A DNA stretch of 50,489 nucleotides. Origin: Bacteroidales bacterium UBA6192. Its GTDB lineage: Bacteria; Bacteroidota; Bacteroidia; Bacteroidales; F082. Under the pieces are notes generated by a model. The model was not told the DNA's origin, made no database searches, and saw only the letters and a program-made list of their open reading frames with translations. Both the position numbers and the translations under genes were made by a program. Within the stretch, counting starts at the first letter, position 1, and every line of letters begins with the position of its first letter. The DNA lies in the NCBI GenBank assembly GCA_002422725.1, contig DITE01000006.1:1-50489 (forward strand), in the 5' to 3' direction. Below are positions 35,304 to 43,778 of the stretch, one piece after another.

Positions 35304-35329
35304 TTAGAATGATTCTAAATTTTGTAATG
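35304..35329. promoter_or_regulatory. 7-1-7 dyad, second copy (Fur/PerR-like)
   Basis: TTAGAAT-G-ATTCTAA (35304-35318) is a perfect palindrome around one base, followed by ATTTTGTAATG. With the copy at 27701 it shares 22 of 23 positions from 27701 to 27723. It lies between the divergent atpB and SnoaL-like genes and could regulate either. Confidence 0.5.
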
Positions 35330-35380
35330 TTTGTCGAAAACCGCCCAAAATGACTTATTTTCATGGTCCAATCAAAATTG

Positions 35381-35388
35381 TAATTTTG
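35381..35388 (+). promoter_or_regulatory. -7 box for the SnoaL-like lipoprotein gene
   Basis: TAATTTTG matches TAnnTTTG, 32 bases before the ATG at 35421; the -33 side (TATTTTC near 35356) is weak. Confidence 0.35.
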
Positions 35389-35420
35389 AATGATGACCAA
35401 GCTAATTTTTAAAACGTTAA

Positions 35421-35921
35421 ATGATGAAAGGTAGAGTATACATTTTGTTGCTTCTGATCTGTATTTTTGGTTCATGCAACAACACACCAAGCCCGACTTT
35501 TTCTGATGTTGATGAGATATCAAAAGTTGAAGATCTGATCGAACGCTATGTCATCGCAGGAGAAAATGAAGATTTTGCGATGATGGAAAGGGTTTGGGCT
35601 GATGATGATCAGATTATGCTTATTGGCACCGATAGTCACGAAAAATTACTTGGGTGGCCGTCGATTAAAAATGCTTTTGGCAAACAGTTTGGTCTGATCA
35701 GCGATACATATATAGCCGTTGACAATCAGCTTATTCGCATTAACAGTACCGGAAACACTGCATGGTTTTCCCAGGTTATGAAGTATAACTTTATGTATGA
35801 TAGCATTGCACGTGCTTTCGAAGGCCTCCGGCTAACCGGTGTAGCTGAGAAACGTGAAGATGGTTGGAAATTGGTTCAGGTGCATTTATCGGTTCCTGCT
35901 CAGATCAATATTGGAAAATGA
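35421..35921 (+). CDS. SnoaL-like/NTF2-fold lipoprotein
   Basis: 166 residues. Lipobox IFGSC near residue 19. The rest has the NTF2-like fold of SnoaL_3/DUF4440 proteins: helix VEDLIERYVIAGENED, then MMERVWADDDQIMLIGTD, the inner strand AWFSQVMKYNF and the closing strand GWKLVQVHLSVPA. Such proteins often bind small ligands; activity is unknown. It lies on the opposite strand between the two halves of the ATP synthase cluster. ATG codons at 35421 and 35424 both fit. Confidence 0.7.
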   Translation: MMKGRVYILLLLICIFGSCNNTPSPTFSDVDEISKVEDLIERYVIAGENEDFAMMERVWADDDQIMLIGTDSHEKLLGWPSIKNAFGKQFGLISDTYIAVDNQLIRINSTGNTAWFSQVMKYNFMYDSIARAFEGLRLTGVAEKREDGWKLVQVHLSVPAQINIGK

Positions 35922-36027
35922 TGTCAGGTTGTATTTAGCAGCAATCTAATAGAAGTAAAACATGATTCTTCTATCTCAGGTATCCATGATGCTTAATGGA
36001 GTTATGCTGTTTTCTTCAAAATGATTT

Positions 36028-36036
36028 TACCTTTGC
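36028..36036 (+). promoter_or_regulatory. -7 box for the TPR lipoprotein gene
   Basis: TACCTTTGC matches TAnnTTTGC exactly and lies 13 bases before the ATG at 36050. It is inside the longer open frame, which supports 36050 over 35996 as the start. Confidence 0.5.
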
Positions 36037-36049
36037 AAAAAAAACACTT

Positions 36050-36769
36050 ATGCGATATTTTACCCTATTGACTGTTTTGGTGTTGTTTCAGGTTTTATAT
36101 TCATGCGGACAATCACAGAAGCAAAACACCAAAAATAATGCCTCTCCCGGCAAAGACTCTTCAATTGCTGTTTTTTCGGGCACTCAACCTTCTATCAATA
36201 TGAATGATGGTAAGGATACGGGCAAAGCTTTTCAATTGTTTCAGCAGGGAGTAAACGAAATGAAGGAACAGCGGTATGAAGATGCAGTAAGTACATTTCT
36301 GTCAGCCTTAGAACTTGACCCTCAGAATCCCAAGATTTTTTACAATCTGGGATCCTGTTATTATACACTCAAGGAATATTCACTCGCACTTTCATATTTC
36401 AGTGATGCGATCAAGTTTAATCCATCTGACACATCATCAATGATTTATTCAGGCATGATTCACTACACCCAGGGCCGCATTCAGGAGTCAATCGCATTGT
36501 ATACAAAAGCGATCGAAATCAGTGATCAGCTTTATATGGCTTTCTATAACCGGGGTACTTCCTATGGCAGACTCGAGCTTTATGATATGGCCATCAGTGA
36601 CTTTAGTGCTGCCATAAAAATAAATCCCAGCCATGCCAATTCATACATGAACCGTGGGCTTGCTTACTATTACAGCGGCAAAGCAGAATTGGCATGTAAG
36701 GATTGGGAAGTTGCTGCCAAAAAGGGAGTCCCCATGGCATCGGAGGCAATACGGGAGCATTGCCGTTAA
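36050..36769 (+). CDS. TPR-repeat lipoprotein
   Basis: About 239 residues from the ATG at 36050, with a lipobox VLYSC near residue 17. From residue 65 on there are tandem TPR units: EQRYEDAVSTFLSALELDPQNP, EYSLALSYFSDAIKFNPSD, RIQESIALYTKAIEISD, LYDMAISDFSAAIKINPSH and a final Sel1-like unit. TPR solenoids bind other proteins. The partner is unknown. It converges on atpC and shares the bidirectional terminator at 36830. Confidence 0.75.
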   Translation: MRYFTLLTVLVLFQVLYSCGQSQKQNTKNNASPGKDSSIAVFSGTQPSINMNDGKDTGKAFQLFQQGVNEMKEQRYEDAVSTFLSALELDPQNPKIFYNLGSCYYTLKEYSLALSYFSDAIKFNPSDTSSMIYSGMIHYTQGRIQESIALYTKAIEISDQLYMAFYNRGTSYGRLELYDMAISDFSAAIKINPSHANSYMNRGLAYYYSGKAELACKDWEVAAKKGVPMASEAIREHCR

Positions 36770-36829
36770 ATGGCAATCATAACATGAATGGCAATGAGTT
36801 TACAGGATTAGTAAAACATGATCAAATAA

Positions 36830-36861
36830 AAAAAGCCGGGATCTGAAGCTTCCGGCTTTTT
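36830..36861. terminator. bidirectional terminator between the TPR gene and atpC
   Basis: AAAAAGCCGGGA (36830-36841) pairs with TTCCGGCTTTTT (36850-36861) with one mismatch around an eight-base loop. T-runs occur on both strands, which suits the convergent genes. Confidence 0.85.
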
Positions 36862-36880
36862 ACATTCATTTACTTGTCGA

Positions 36881-37117
36881 TTACTCAGCTAAAACAAGCA
36901 CTTTGTTTTTCAATACTTCGAGCACACCACCATTGATCTCAAAAAACAATTCATTTTTCTCCATATCATGAATCTTGATGCGACCTTTGCCCAAAGCAGC
37001 TATCATGGGGGCATGATTATTCAGTAATTCGAACAATCCATCAAGTCCGGGCAGCTGAACCAGACTTACTTCTCCTTGATAAATGGTTTTGTCGGGTGTG
37101 ATGATTTCGAGCCTCAT
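36881..37117 (-). CDS. atpC: short ATP synthase epsilon subunit
   Basis: 78 residues, only the N-terminal beta-sandwich (MRLEIITPDKTIYQGEVSLVQLPGLDGLF ends with a strand VLEVLKNKVLVLAE, split here). The helical hairpin of about 50 residues that inhibits ATP hydrolysis in many bacteria is missing. Short epsilon forms occur in several Bacteroidota and relatives. It starts 12 bases after atpD. Confidence 0.9.
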   Translation of the reverse strand: MRLEIITPDKTIYQGEVSLVQLPGLDGLFELLNNHAPMIAALGKGRIKIHDMEKNELFFEINGGVLEVLKNKVLVLAE

Positions 37118-37129
37118 TGTAAGAAATTA

Positions 37130-38641
37130 TTATTCAGCCGATTCGGCAAGCATTTTCTTTCCTTTTTCAATAGCTTCCTCAATGGTCCCTACCAGGTTAA
37201 AGGCAGCTTCAGGATATTCATCCACCTCGCCATCCATGATCATATTGAAGCCCTTGATGGTATCCTCGATGGAGACGATAGTTCCCGGAATGCCGGTAAA
37301 TTGCTCTGCCACGTGGAAAGGTTGCGACAAAAAGCGCTGAACCCTGCGTGCCCGGTTAACGATCATTTTGTCTTCTTCAGAAAGTTCATCCATTCCCAGG
37401 ATGGCGATAATGTCCTGCAGCTCTTTGTAACGCTGAAGAATATTTTTCACGCGCTGAGCTGTCTTATAATGTGCTTCGCCAACTACCTCGGGTGAAAGTA
37501 TCCTTGAAGTAGAATCGAGAGGGTCGACCGCAGGATAGATTCCCAGTTCAGCAATTTTCCGGTTAAGAACGGTAGTTGCATCAAGATGTGCAAAGGTTGT
37601 TGCCGGTGCAGGATCGGTAAGGTCATCAGCAGGCACATAAACAGCCTGAACTGATGTGATCGAACCACGCTTGGTTGAGGTAATGCGTTCCTGCATGATA
37701 CCCATTTCGGTAGCAAGTGTTGGCTGGTAACCCACGGCCGAAGGCATACGTCCAAGCAAGGCCGAAACTTCGGAACCTGCCTGGGTAAAACGGAAAATAT
37801 TGTCGATAAAAAACAAAATGTCACGGCCACCGGATTCCTCATCGCCATCACGGAAATATTCTGCCATGGTGAGGCCACTCAAAGCTACTCGTGCACGTGC
37901 TCCGGGTGGTTCGTTCATCTGTCCGAATACAAGCGTAGCCTGCGATTGGCCAAGTGATTCATAGTCAACCTTTGACAAATCCCACCCTCCTTTTTCCATG
38001 CTTTCAGAAAACTCTTTTCCGTATCTGATTACACCTGATTCGATCATTTCGCGCAATAAATCGTTACCCTCACGGGTACGCTCACCAACCCCTGCAAATA
38101 CTGACATACCTGCGTAAGATTTCGCAATATTGTTAATGAGTTCCATGATGATAACCGTCTTGCCAACACCGGCACCTCCAAACAATCCAATCTTTCCTCC
38201 TTTGGCATAGGGTTCGATCAGGTCGATAACTTTAATACCGGTAAAAAGAACTTCTTTTTGTGTAGTCAGGTTTTCAAACAAAGGTGGATCACGGTGAATG
38301 GGATAGGAACCTGTAGCGTTTACTTCTCTGAGACCATCAATCGGATTGCCGATCACATTGAACAACCTGCCTTTAACCATGTCGCCGGTAGGCATCGAAA
38401 TTGGTTTCCCAAGCGAAATAACCGGCAATCCTCTTCTGAGACCGTCGGTTGAGTCCATGGCAATTGCACGAATGGTATTATCCCCAATCGCCTGCTGAGC
38501 CTCCAAAATGAGCTTTTCACCGTTCTCACGGGTAATTTCAAGGGCATCCAAAAGGTTTGGCAGTTCTCCTTCCTGTTCAAAAACAACATCGATAACAGGT
38601 CCGATAATTTGAGCAATGTGTCCGGTAATGGTCTTATTCAT
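37130..38641 (-). CDS. atpD: ATP synthase F1 beta subunit
   Basis: About 503 residues from the ATG at 38641 (MNKTITGHIAQIIGPVIDVVF); the longer frame to 38668 adds nine residues that are not conserved. Walker A GGAGVGKTVII, the catalytic GERTREGNDL and ALSGLTMAEYFRD with DILFFIDNIFRFTQAGSEVSALLGRMPSAVG (split in that region) mark the catalytic subunit of F1. It heads the atpDC block, with its own promoter at 38679. Confidence 0.97.
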   Translation of the reverse strand: MNKTITGHIAQIIGPVIDVVFEQEGELPNLLDALEITRENGEKLILEAQQAIGDNTIRAIAMDSTDGLRRGLPVISLGKPISMPTGDMVKGRLFNVIGNPIDGLREVNATGSYPIHRDPPLFENLTTQKEVLFTGIKVIDLIEPYAKGGKIGLFGGAGVGKTVIIMELINNIAKSYAGMSVFAGVGERTREGNDLLREMIESGVIRYGKEFSESMEKGGWDLSKVDYESLGQSQATLVFGQMNEPPGARARVALSGLTMAEYFRDGDEESGGRDILFFIDNIFRFTQAGSEVSALLGRMPSAVGYQPTLATEMGIMQERITSTKRGSITSVQAVYVPADDLTDPAPATTFAHLDATTVLNRKIAELGIYPAVDPLDSTSRILSPEVVGEAHYKTAQRVKNILQRYKELQDIIAILGMDELSEEDKMIVNRARRVQRFLSQPFHVAEQFTGIPGTIVSIEDTIKGFNMIMDGEVDEYPEAAFNLVGTIEEAIEKGKKMLAESAE

Positions 38642-38678
38642 TTGAAAAGCAAGTTGGTTAGCATACACTATTTCGGGC

Positions 38679-38687
38679 GCAAATATA
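38679..38687 (-). promoter_or_regulatory. -7 box for atpDC
   Basis: On the minus strand TATATTTGC matches TAnnTTTGC exactly, 38 bases before the atpD ATG; TTG occurs 15 bases further upstream. Confidence 0.5.
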
Positions 38688-38775
38688 CAATTTTGTCTGT
38701 TTCAATTTGCTGGCTGTTCGAGTTTTTTTACTCCAGTGACCACAATTCAGTAAGTAAAAATTACAATTAGGTCAA

Positions 38776-39393
38776 CTACATCTTTTTTAAGAAATCGCGT
38801 TGAAACAACAACAGCCACAGAACACCTGTGGTAATTGCTGCATCAGCAATATTGAATACAGGCCTGAAAAAAATAAACTGCCCGTCGCTTCCAAAAATAA
38901 AGCCCGGAATCCATGAAGGCGCCTGCGACTGGCTGATAGTTAACAAAGGAAAATAAAACATATCTACCACTTTACCATGAAGGAATGTGGCATAACCTCC
39001 TGCTTCAGGCATAAAAGTGGCTACTGTGTGATAGCTGCTCCCGCTGAAAATCATACCATAGAAAGCACTATCGATGATATTGCCCAGGGCTCCGGCAAGA
39101 ATCATGGAAATTCCAAAAACAGGTCCGAACTTAATTTTTTTCCGGGTAAGGATGAAAAGATAAATCACCAAAGCAATAACTGCGAGAATCCTGAAAAGGC
39201 TTAAAGCCATTTTTCCCCATTCACCAGCAAATTCAAACCCAAAAGCCATTCCATTGTTTTCGGTAAAATGCAGAATAAACCAGTTGCCTGCAACCACAAT
39301 TTCCTGACCGATTGTCATGCTAAGCTTGATCCATACTTTCAGCACCTGATCGAGCATAAGTACAAAAAAAACAAGGATTAATGCACGTTTCAA
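38776..39393 (-). CDS. lspA: signal peptidase II (LspA), probable TTG start
   Basis: 205 residues, four membrane helices. The catalytic aspartates are in GNIIDSAFYG and FNIADAAIT. LspA removes the signal peptide of prolipoproteins, which fits the many lipoproteins here. Between the helices is an insertion common in Bacteroidota. No ATG begins the first helix: the frame starts with TTG at 39393 (KRALILVFFVLMLDQ), a stop lies two codons upstream, and the first ATG at 39357 would delete most of helix one. TTG is therefore the likely start. It lies downstream of the DksA-like and ileS genes, in the usual Bacteroidota order. Confidence 0.92.
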   Translation of the reverse strand: MKRALILVFFVLMLDQVLKVWIKLSMTIGQEIVVAGNWFILHFTENNGMAFGFEFAGEWGKMALSLFRILAVIALVIYLFILTRKKIKFGPVFGISMILAGALGNIIDSAFYGMIFSGSSYHTVATFMPEAGGYATFLHGKVVDMFYFPLLTISQSQAPSWIPGFIFGSDGQFIFFRPVFNIADAAITTGVLWLLLFQRDFLKKM

Positions 39394-39495
39394 TACTTAA
39401 TGATTTTGGTTGGTAATAAATAAATTAGTGTTTATACCATAGATTTATCATCAAATCAGGGTAATCATCTGTTTGACAGAGGCAGTATGCCAGGT

Positions 39496-39503
39496 CAAAA
39501 ATA
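39496..39503 (-). promoter_or_regulatory. possible -7 box for lspA
   Basis: On the minus strand TATTTTTG matches TAnnTTTG, about 103 bases before the lspA start, behind the DksA-like gene. The -33 side is not clear. Confidence 0.25.
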
Positions 39504-39585
39504 GACAATACCATCCCATTTCATTGAAAAAATGATAGGATTAAACAGAATTGAAATAATACAGAAAACAAACTGACCGAACATT

Positions 39586-39999
39586 CTATGGCTTGGTATT
39601 TTGCAGTAACTTGGCTTCCATGCTTAAGGTGGCATGAGGAACAATTCTCAGACGTTCCTTAGCGATGAGTTTACCCGTTGCGCGACAAATGCCGTAACTT
39701 TTATTTTCAATGCGTATCAAGGCATTTTCAAGGTTATTGATAAACTTCTGCTGACGGGCTGCCAATCGTCCGTTTTCTTCTTTTGACAACACCTGATACC
39801 CTTCTTCAAGTACTTTGAAAGTGGGTGAAGTGTCGTCGGTTCCATGCTCGTCCACATTGGACAAAGCTTCGGAAAGTATTTTCAAATCTGCCTTGGCTTT
39901 TTCAAGTTTAAGCATAATGATGGCCCTGAATTCTTCCAGCTCCTCATCTGAATACCTGTTTTTTTTATCGGTATCCTGTGATTTTTCTACCTCTTTCAT
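39586..39999 (-). CDS. TraR/DksA-family protein lacking most zinc cysteines
   Basis: 137 residues. A coiled-coil N-terminal part and the C-terminal signature YGICRATGKLIAKERL ... VPHATLSMEA identify the DksA/TraR fold. Of the four zinc cysteines only the first (in GIC) remains; the others are Thr, Ser and Ala. Bacteroidota DksA-like proteins commonly lack them. DksA binds the RNA polymerase secondary channel and works with ppGpp at ribosomal promoters; a similar role is inferred. It sits between ileS and lspA. Confidence 0.87.
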   Translation of the reverse strand: MKEVEKSQDTDKKNRYSDEELEEFRAIIMLKLEKAKADLKILSEALSNVDEHGTDDTSPTFKVLEEGYQVLSKEENGRLAARQQKFINNLENALIRIENKSYGICRATGKLIAKERLRIVPHATLSMEAKLLQNTKP

Positions 40000-40106
40000 A
40001 TTTCAATTAATTTAAGTGACCATGAAATCAGATCGTCACTGATTCCGCAATAAATATACTACTTTTTAGCAATCATATTGTGTTGCCCGACAAAAAATCA
40101 TCAAAT

Positions 40107-43100
40107 TTAGATTTTTGCAATCCTGATTTTTGCCATATATGATTCTGTTATTTCATAATCAGGAACTTCCGCTCCATCGAAATTTTTAACCAGATGCATT
40201 TCAGCCAGAGTTTCGGAGCAAATATACTCTTCGAATCGTTTCAATGCAAGTGCGAGTTCGTCATTGGTCATTACTTCGATAGTGATCCGGTCAGTAACTT
40301 CCAACCCACTGTCTTTGCGCAGATTCTGCACCTTGTTTACCAATTCCCTTGCTAGCCCTTCTTCACGCAACACCTCCGAAATTGTCATGTCGAGCGCCAC
40401 AGTAAGCTTATCTTGTGTGGCAACAGTCCACCCAGGTATGTCTTCGGTGGTGATTTCGGCATCCTCCAGATTTAACACGATTAACTCTTCATCTATAGTG
40501 AGTTGTATCCTACCCTCCTGTTCCAGCTTGCGGATATCCTGCTGACTCATCCCTGCAAAAAATACACTTATTTGTTTCATCAATCGTCCATGGCGGGGCC
40601 CCAGGGTTTTAAAATTGGGTTTGATTTTTTTCACCAGAATGCCCGCATCATCGGTCAGGTATTCAACCGACTTGACATTTACTTCGGACAAGATCAGGTT
40701 TTCAATCTCCTTAAGCTGATGCAACATATCCGGCCCGCTCACAGGAATCATAATCTTGTTTAAAGGCTGCCGAACCCTGATATTGGTTTTTTTGCGCAGC
40801 GAAAGTATCATGGATGAAAACTGCTGAGCCATCTCCATTCGTTCTTCAAGTGCTTTGTTGATATGCACAGTGTTTGCAACCGGAAAAGCGGCCAGATGAA
40901 CCGATTCAAATGGCAAACGGCCACTCACCAGATTGAGGTCGCGATAAAGTTGTTCGCTGAAAAAAGGTGCAATAGGCGACATCAGTTGCGCAATTGTCTC
41001 CAGACATGTATACAGAGTCTGATAAGCAGAGATTTTGTCTTCGGAATAGACGCCTTTCCAGAAACGTCGTCGTGTTAATCGCACATACCAGTTGCTCAGA
41101 TGCTCATCCACGAAATCCTGTATAGCCCTTCCTGCCCTTGTTGGCTCATAGCTTGAATAAGCTTCATCGACAACCAGTATCAGCGAGTTGAGCTCGGAAA
41201 GTATCCAACGGTCGATTTCCGGTTTTTCACTGTATGCGATTTCATTTTCCTTATAAACAAACCCATCGATATTTGCATACAAGGCAAAAAATGCATAGGT
41301 ATTGTAAAGCGTACCGAAGAATTTCCTTCTAACCTCGTCCAATCCATTCAGATCGAACTTGAGGTTGTCCCAGGGCTGTGCGTTGGTAATCATGTACCAG
41401 CGTGTTGCATCAGGGCCATATTTCTCAATGGTTTCAAAAGGATCAACGGCATTGCCCAGTCTTTTCGACATTTTATTGCCGCTTTTATCCAATACTAATC
41501 CGTTGGAAACAACTGTTTTAAATGCCACGGAATCGAATAACATCACAGCAATGGCATGTAAGGTAAAGAACCAGCCGCGGGTTTGGTCAACCCCTTCGGC
41601 TATAAAATCGGCAGGAAAATTGCCTTCAAAAAACGCTTTATCTTCAAAGGGATAATGCGATTGCGCATAAGGCATTGCACCCGAATCGAACCAAACATCG
41701 ATCAGATCTGGCTCACGATACATAGGTTTCCCTGCTGAGGACAGTAAAACTATACGATCGGCATAAGGCCTGTGCAGGTCGAAGGTATTGTAGTTAGTGT
41801 CGCTGGTATTTCCGGCTGTATAATCTGCAAACGGATTTGTCTCCATCAATCCGGCTACCACTGCTTCGTCAATAGCCATTTTAAGTTCGGCTACAGAGCC
41901 AAAGCAACGTTGTTCGGTTCTATCCTCTGTTGTCCAGATGGGTAATGGCACTCCCCAGAAACGCGAGCGGGATAGATTCCAGTCAACCAGGTTCTCCAGC
42001 CAGTTGCCAAACCTGCCTTCACCAGTTGCTTTTGGCTTCCAGTTTATGGTCTTATTGAGTTCGAGCATACGCTCTTTATAGGCTGTTGTACGGACAAACC
42101 AGCTATCCATCGGGTAATACAGCACAGGCTTGTCGGTTCGCCAACAATGCGGATAATTATGAACATACTTCTCAATACGGAATGCTTTATTCTCTTTCTT
42201 GAGCATAACAGAAATGTCCACATCCAACGTAGGCGCGTCAACAGGCAGGCTTTCGTCAAAATCGTTTTTTACAAAACGTCCGGCAAATTCAGCATATGTA
42301 TCCGTATCAACATATTGCTTCACAAAATCATTGTCCAGCTCTTCGATGGGAAAGAATCTGCCATGGAGATCCACCATTGGTCGTCTGTTGCCATCACTAT
42401 CGATAAGCATCAGGGGCACAATACCTGACTGCCTGGCTACCCTGTCATCGTCGGCTCCAAAAGTAGGGGCAATATGCACAATTCCAGTTCCATCGCTGGT
42501 TGTCACAAAATCGCCTTCAATAACCCGGAAAGCATCGCCCATGGGACGTATCCATGGAATGAGTTGTTTGTAGGTGATTCCGGTTAGCTTACGCCCTTTA
42601 AATGTAGAGAGCAACCTATATGGTATTTTTTTATCCCCTGCCTGGAATGTAAATGGATCTGCGTCCTGCATTTTCTCATCGAAATAGGCAGGCACGAGAT
42701 CTTTTGCGAGGATTAACTGGACCGGCAAGCCGGTGTATGGGTTAAATGACCGGAGCAAAACATAATCGATATTCGGACCAACAGCCAGAGCAGTGTTTGA
42801 TGGCAAGGTCCAGGGTGTTGTTGTCCAGGCCATAATATACAATGGGATGGATGAATCCGCAGCCAGAAAACTGGTTTTCGCATTTTGGATCACTTCAAAC
42901 TGGGCAGTAGCAGAGGTATCCTTAACATCGCGATAGCAACCTGGCTGGTTTAGCTCATGGGTACTCAGACCTGTTCCGGCGGCTGGTGAATAAGGTTGAA
43001 TGGTGTATCCTTTATACAGCAATCCTTTTTCATAAAGCTTTGAAAGCAGATACCAAACAGTTTCAATGTATTTGTTGTCGAATGTAATATAAGGGTGATC

Positions 43101-43538
43101 CAGATCGACCCAATAGCCCATTTTACGCGTAAGCTCATCCCAAAGATCCTTGTATTTCATCACCTCACGGCGACAAGAGGCATTATATTCCTCAACTGTA
43201 ATTTTCTTTCCAATGTCGTCCTTGGTAATACCCAGGGTTTTTTCAACACTAATTTCAACTGGCAGTCCATGGGTATCCCAGCCTGCTTTGCGCTGAACAT
43301 ATTTACCCTTGAGTGTTTGATAGCGACAGAAAATATCTTTTATAGCACGCGCCATTACATGGTGAATACCCGGCACTCCATTAGCAGAAGGAGGACCTTC
43401 GTAAAACACAAAGTGATTACCGTTTTTTCTGGTATCCAGGCTCTTTTGAAAAACATCATTCTCTTCCCAAAACCTACGGACGTCCTCTCCTATTTTGGTA
43501 AGATTAAGCTGTTTATACTCGTTATACTTTGACTTCAT
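40107..43538 (-). CDS. ileS: isoleucyl-tRNA synthetase
   Basis: 1143 residues. The HIGH signature appears as PSANGVPGIHHVMARAIKD and the KMSKS loop as GNKMSKRLGNAVDP; an editing domain (TTPWTLPSNTALAVGP) lies between. It charges tRNA-Ile. The length is closer to the IleS2/eukaryotic-like class than to the ~930-residue IleS1, and no C-terminal cysteine cluster for zinc is visible, which also fits class 2. That class is often insensitive to mupirocin, so the organism might be resistant; this is inference. Confidence 0.96.
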   Translation of the reverse strand: MKSKYNEYKQLNLTKIGEDVRRFWEENDVFQKSLDTRKNGNHFVFYEGPPSANGVPGIHHVMARAIKDIFCRYQTLKGKYVQRKAGWDTHGLPVEISVEKTLGITKDDIGKKITVEEYNASCRREVMKYKDLWDELTRKMGYWVDLDHPYITFDNKYIETVWYLLSKLYEKGLLYKGYTIQPYSPAAGTGLSTHELNQPGCYRDVKDTSATAQFEVIQNAKTSFLAADSSIPLYIMAWTTTPWTLPSNTALAVGPNIDYVLLRSFNPYTGLPVQLILAKDLVPAYFDEKMQDADPFTFQAGDKKIPYRLLSTFKGRKLTGITYKQLIPWIRPMGDAFRVIEGDFVTTSDGTGIVHIAPTFGADDDRVARQSGIVPLMLIDSDGNRRPMVDLHGRFFPIEELDNDFVKQYVDTDTYAEFAGRFVKNDFDESLPVDAPTLDVDISVMLKKENKAFRIEKYVHNYPHCWRTDKPVLYYPMDSWFVRTTAYKERMLELNKTINWKPKATGEGRFGNWLENLVDWNLSRSRFWGVPLPIWTTEDRTEQRCFGSVAELKMAIDEAVVAGLMETNPFADYTAGNTSDTNYNTFDLHRPYADRIVLLSSAGKPMYREPDLIDVWFDSGAMPYAQSHYPFEDKAFFEGNFPADFIAEGVDQTRGWFFTLHAIAVMLFDSVAFKTVVSNGLVLDKSGNKMSKRLGNAVDPFETIEKYGPDATRWYMITNAQPWDNLKFDLNGLDEVRRKFFGTLYNTYAFFALYANIDGFVYKENEIAYSEKPEIDRWILSELNSLILVVDEAYSSYEPTRAGRAIQDFVDEHLSNWYVRLTRRRFWKGVYSEDKISAYQTLYTCLETIAQLMSPIAPFFSEQLYRDLNLVSGRLPFESVHLAAFPVANTVHINKALEERMEMAQQFSSMILSLRKKTNIRVRQPLNKIMIPVSGPDMLHQLKEIENLILSEVNVKSVEYLTDDAGILVKKIKPNFKTLGPRHGRLMKQISVFFAGMSQQDIRKLEQEGRIQLTIDEELIVLNLEDAEITTEDIPGWTVATQDKLTVALDMTISEVLREEGLARELVNKVQNLRKDSGLEVTDRITIEVMTNDELALALKRFEEYICSETLAEMHLVKNFDGAEVPDYEITESYMAKIRIAKI

Positions 43539-43578
43539 AGCATGAACGGGACTATCCCCGTAAATTTGAAAATTGGGT

Positions 43579-43587
43579 GCAAAGCTA
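43579..43587 (-). promoter_or_regulatory. -7 box for ileS
   Basis: On the minus strand TAGCTTTGC matches TAnnTTTGC exactly, about 41 bases before the ATG at 43538. The leader has a small CGGGGATA-GTCCCG hairpin. No T-box structure is seen. Confidence 0.45.
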
Positions 43588-43778
43588 TAAAAAATTGCCC
43601 TGCCGGGAGTTATATCCTGATAAAAACAGTTAAACTACCCAGTGCAGACACTGTTGGCAGGTAAAATTAGCAACTATCTGACAATTAAAACACGGGAATA
43701 ACAAGCTTATAGCAAAGGTTGTTACAGGTTGCCAGACACACTAATACGTGAAGACCAAAGTTGTTCTGTAAAAGCGAA

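Noticed and set aside
43539..43778. T-box riboswitch before ileS.
   Set aside because: The leader implied by the -7 box is about 35 bases, too short, and T-boxes are rare in this phylum.
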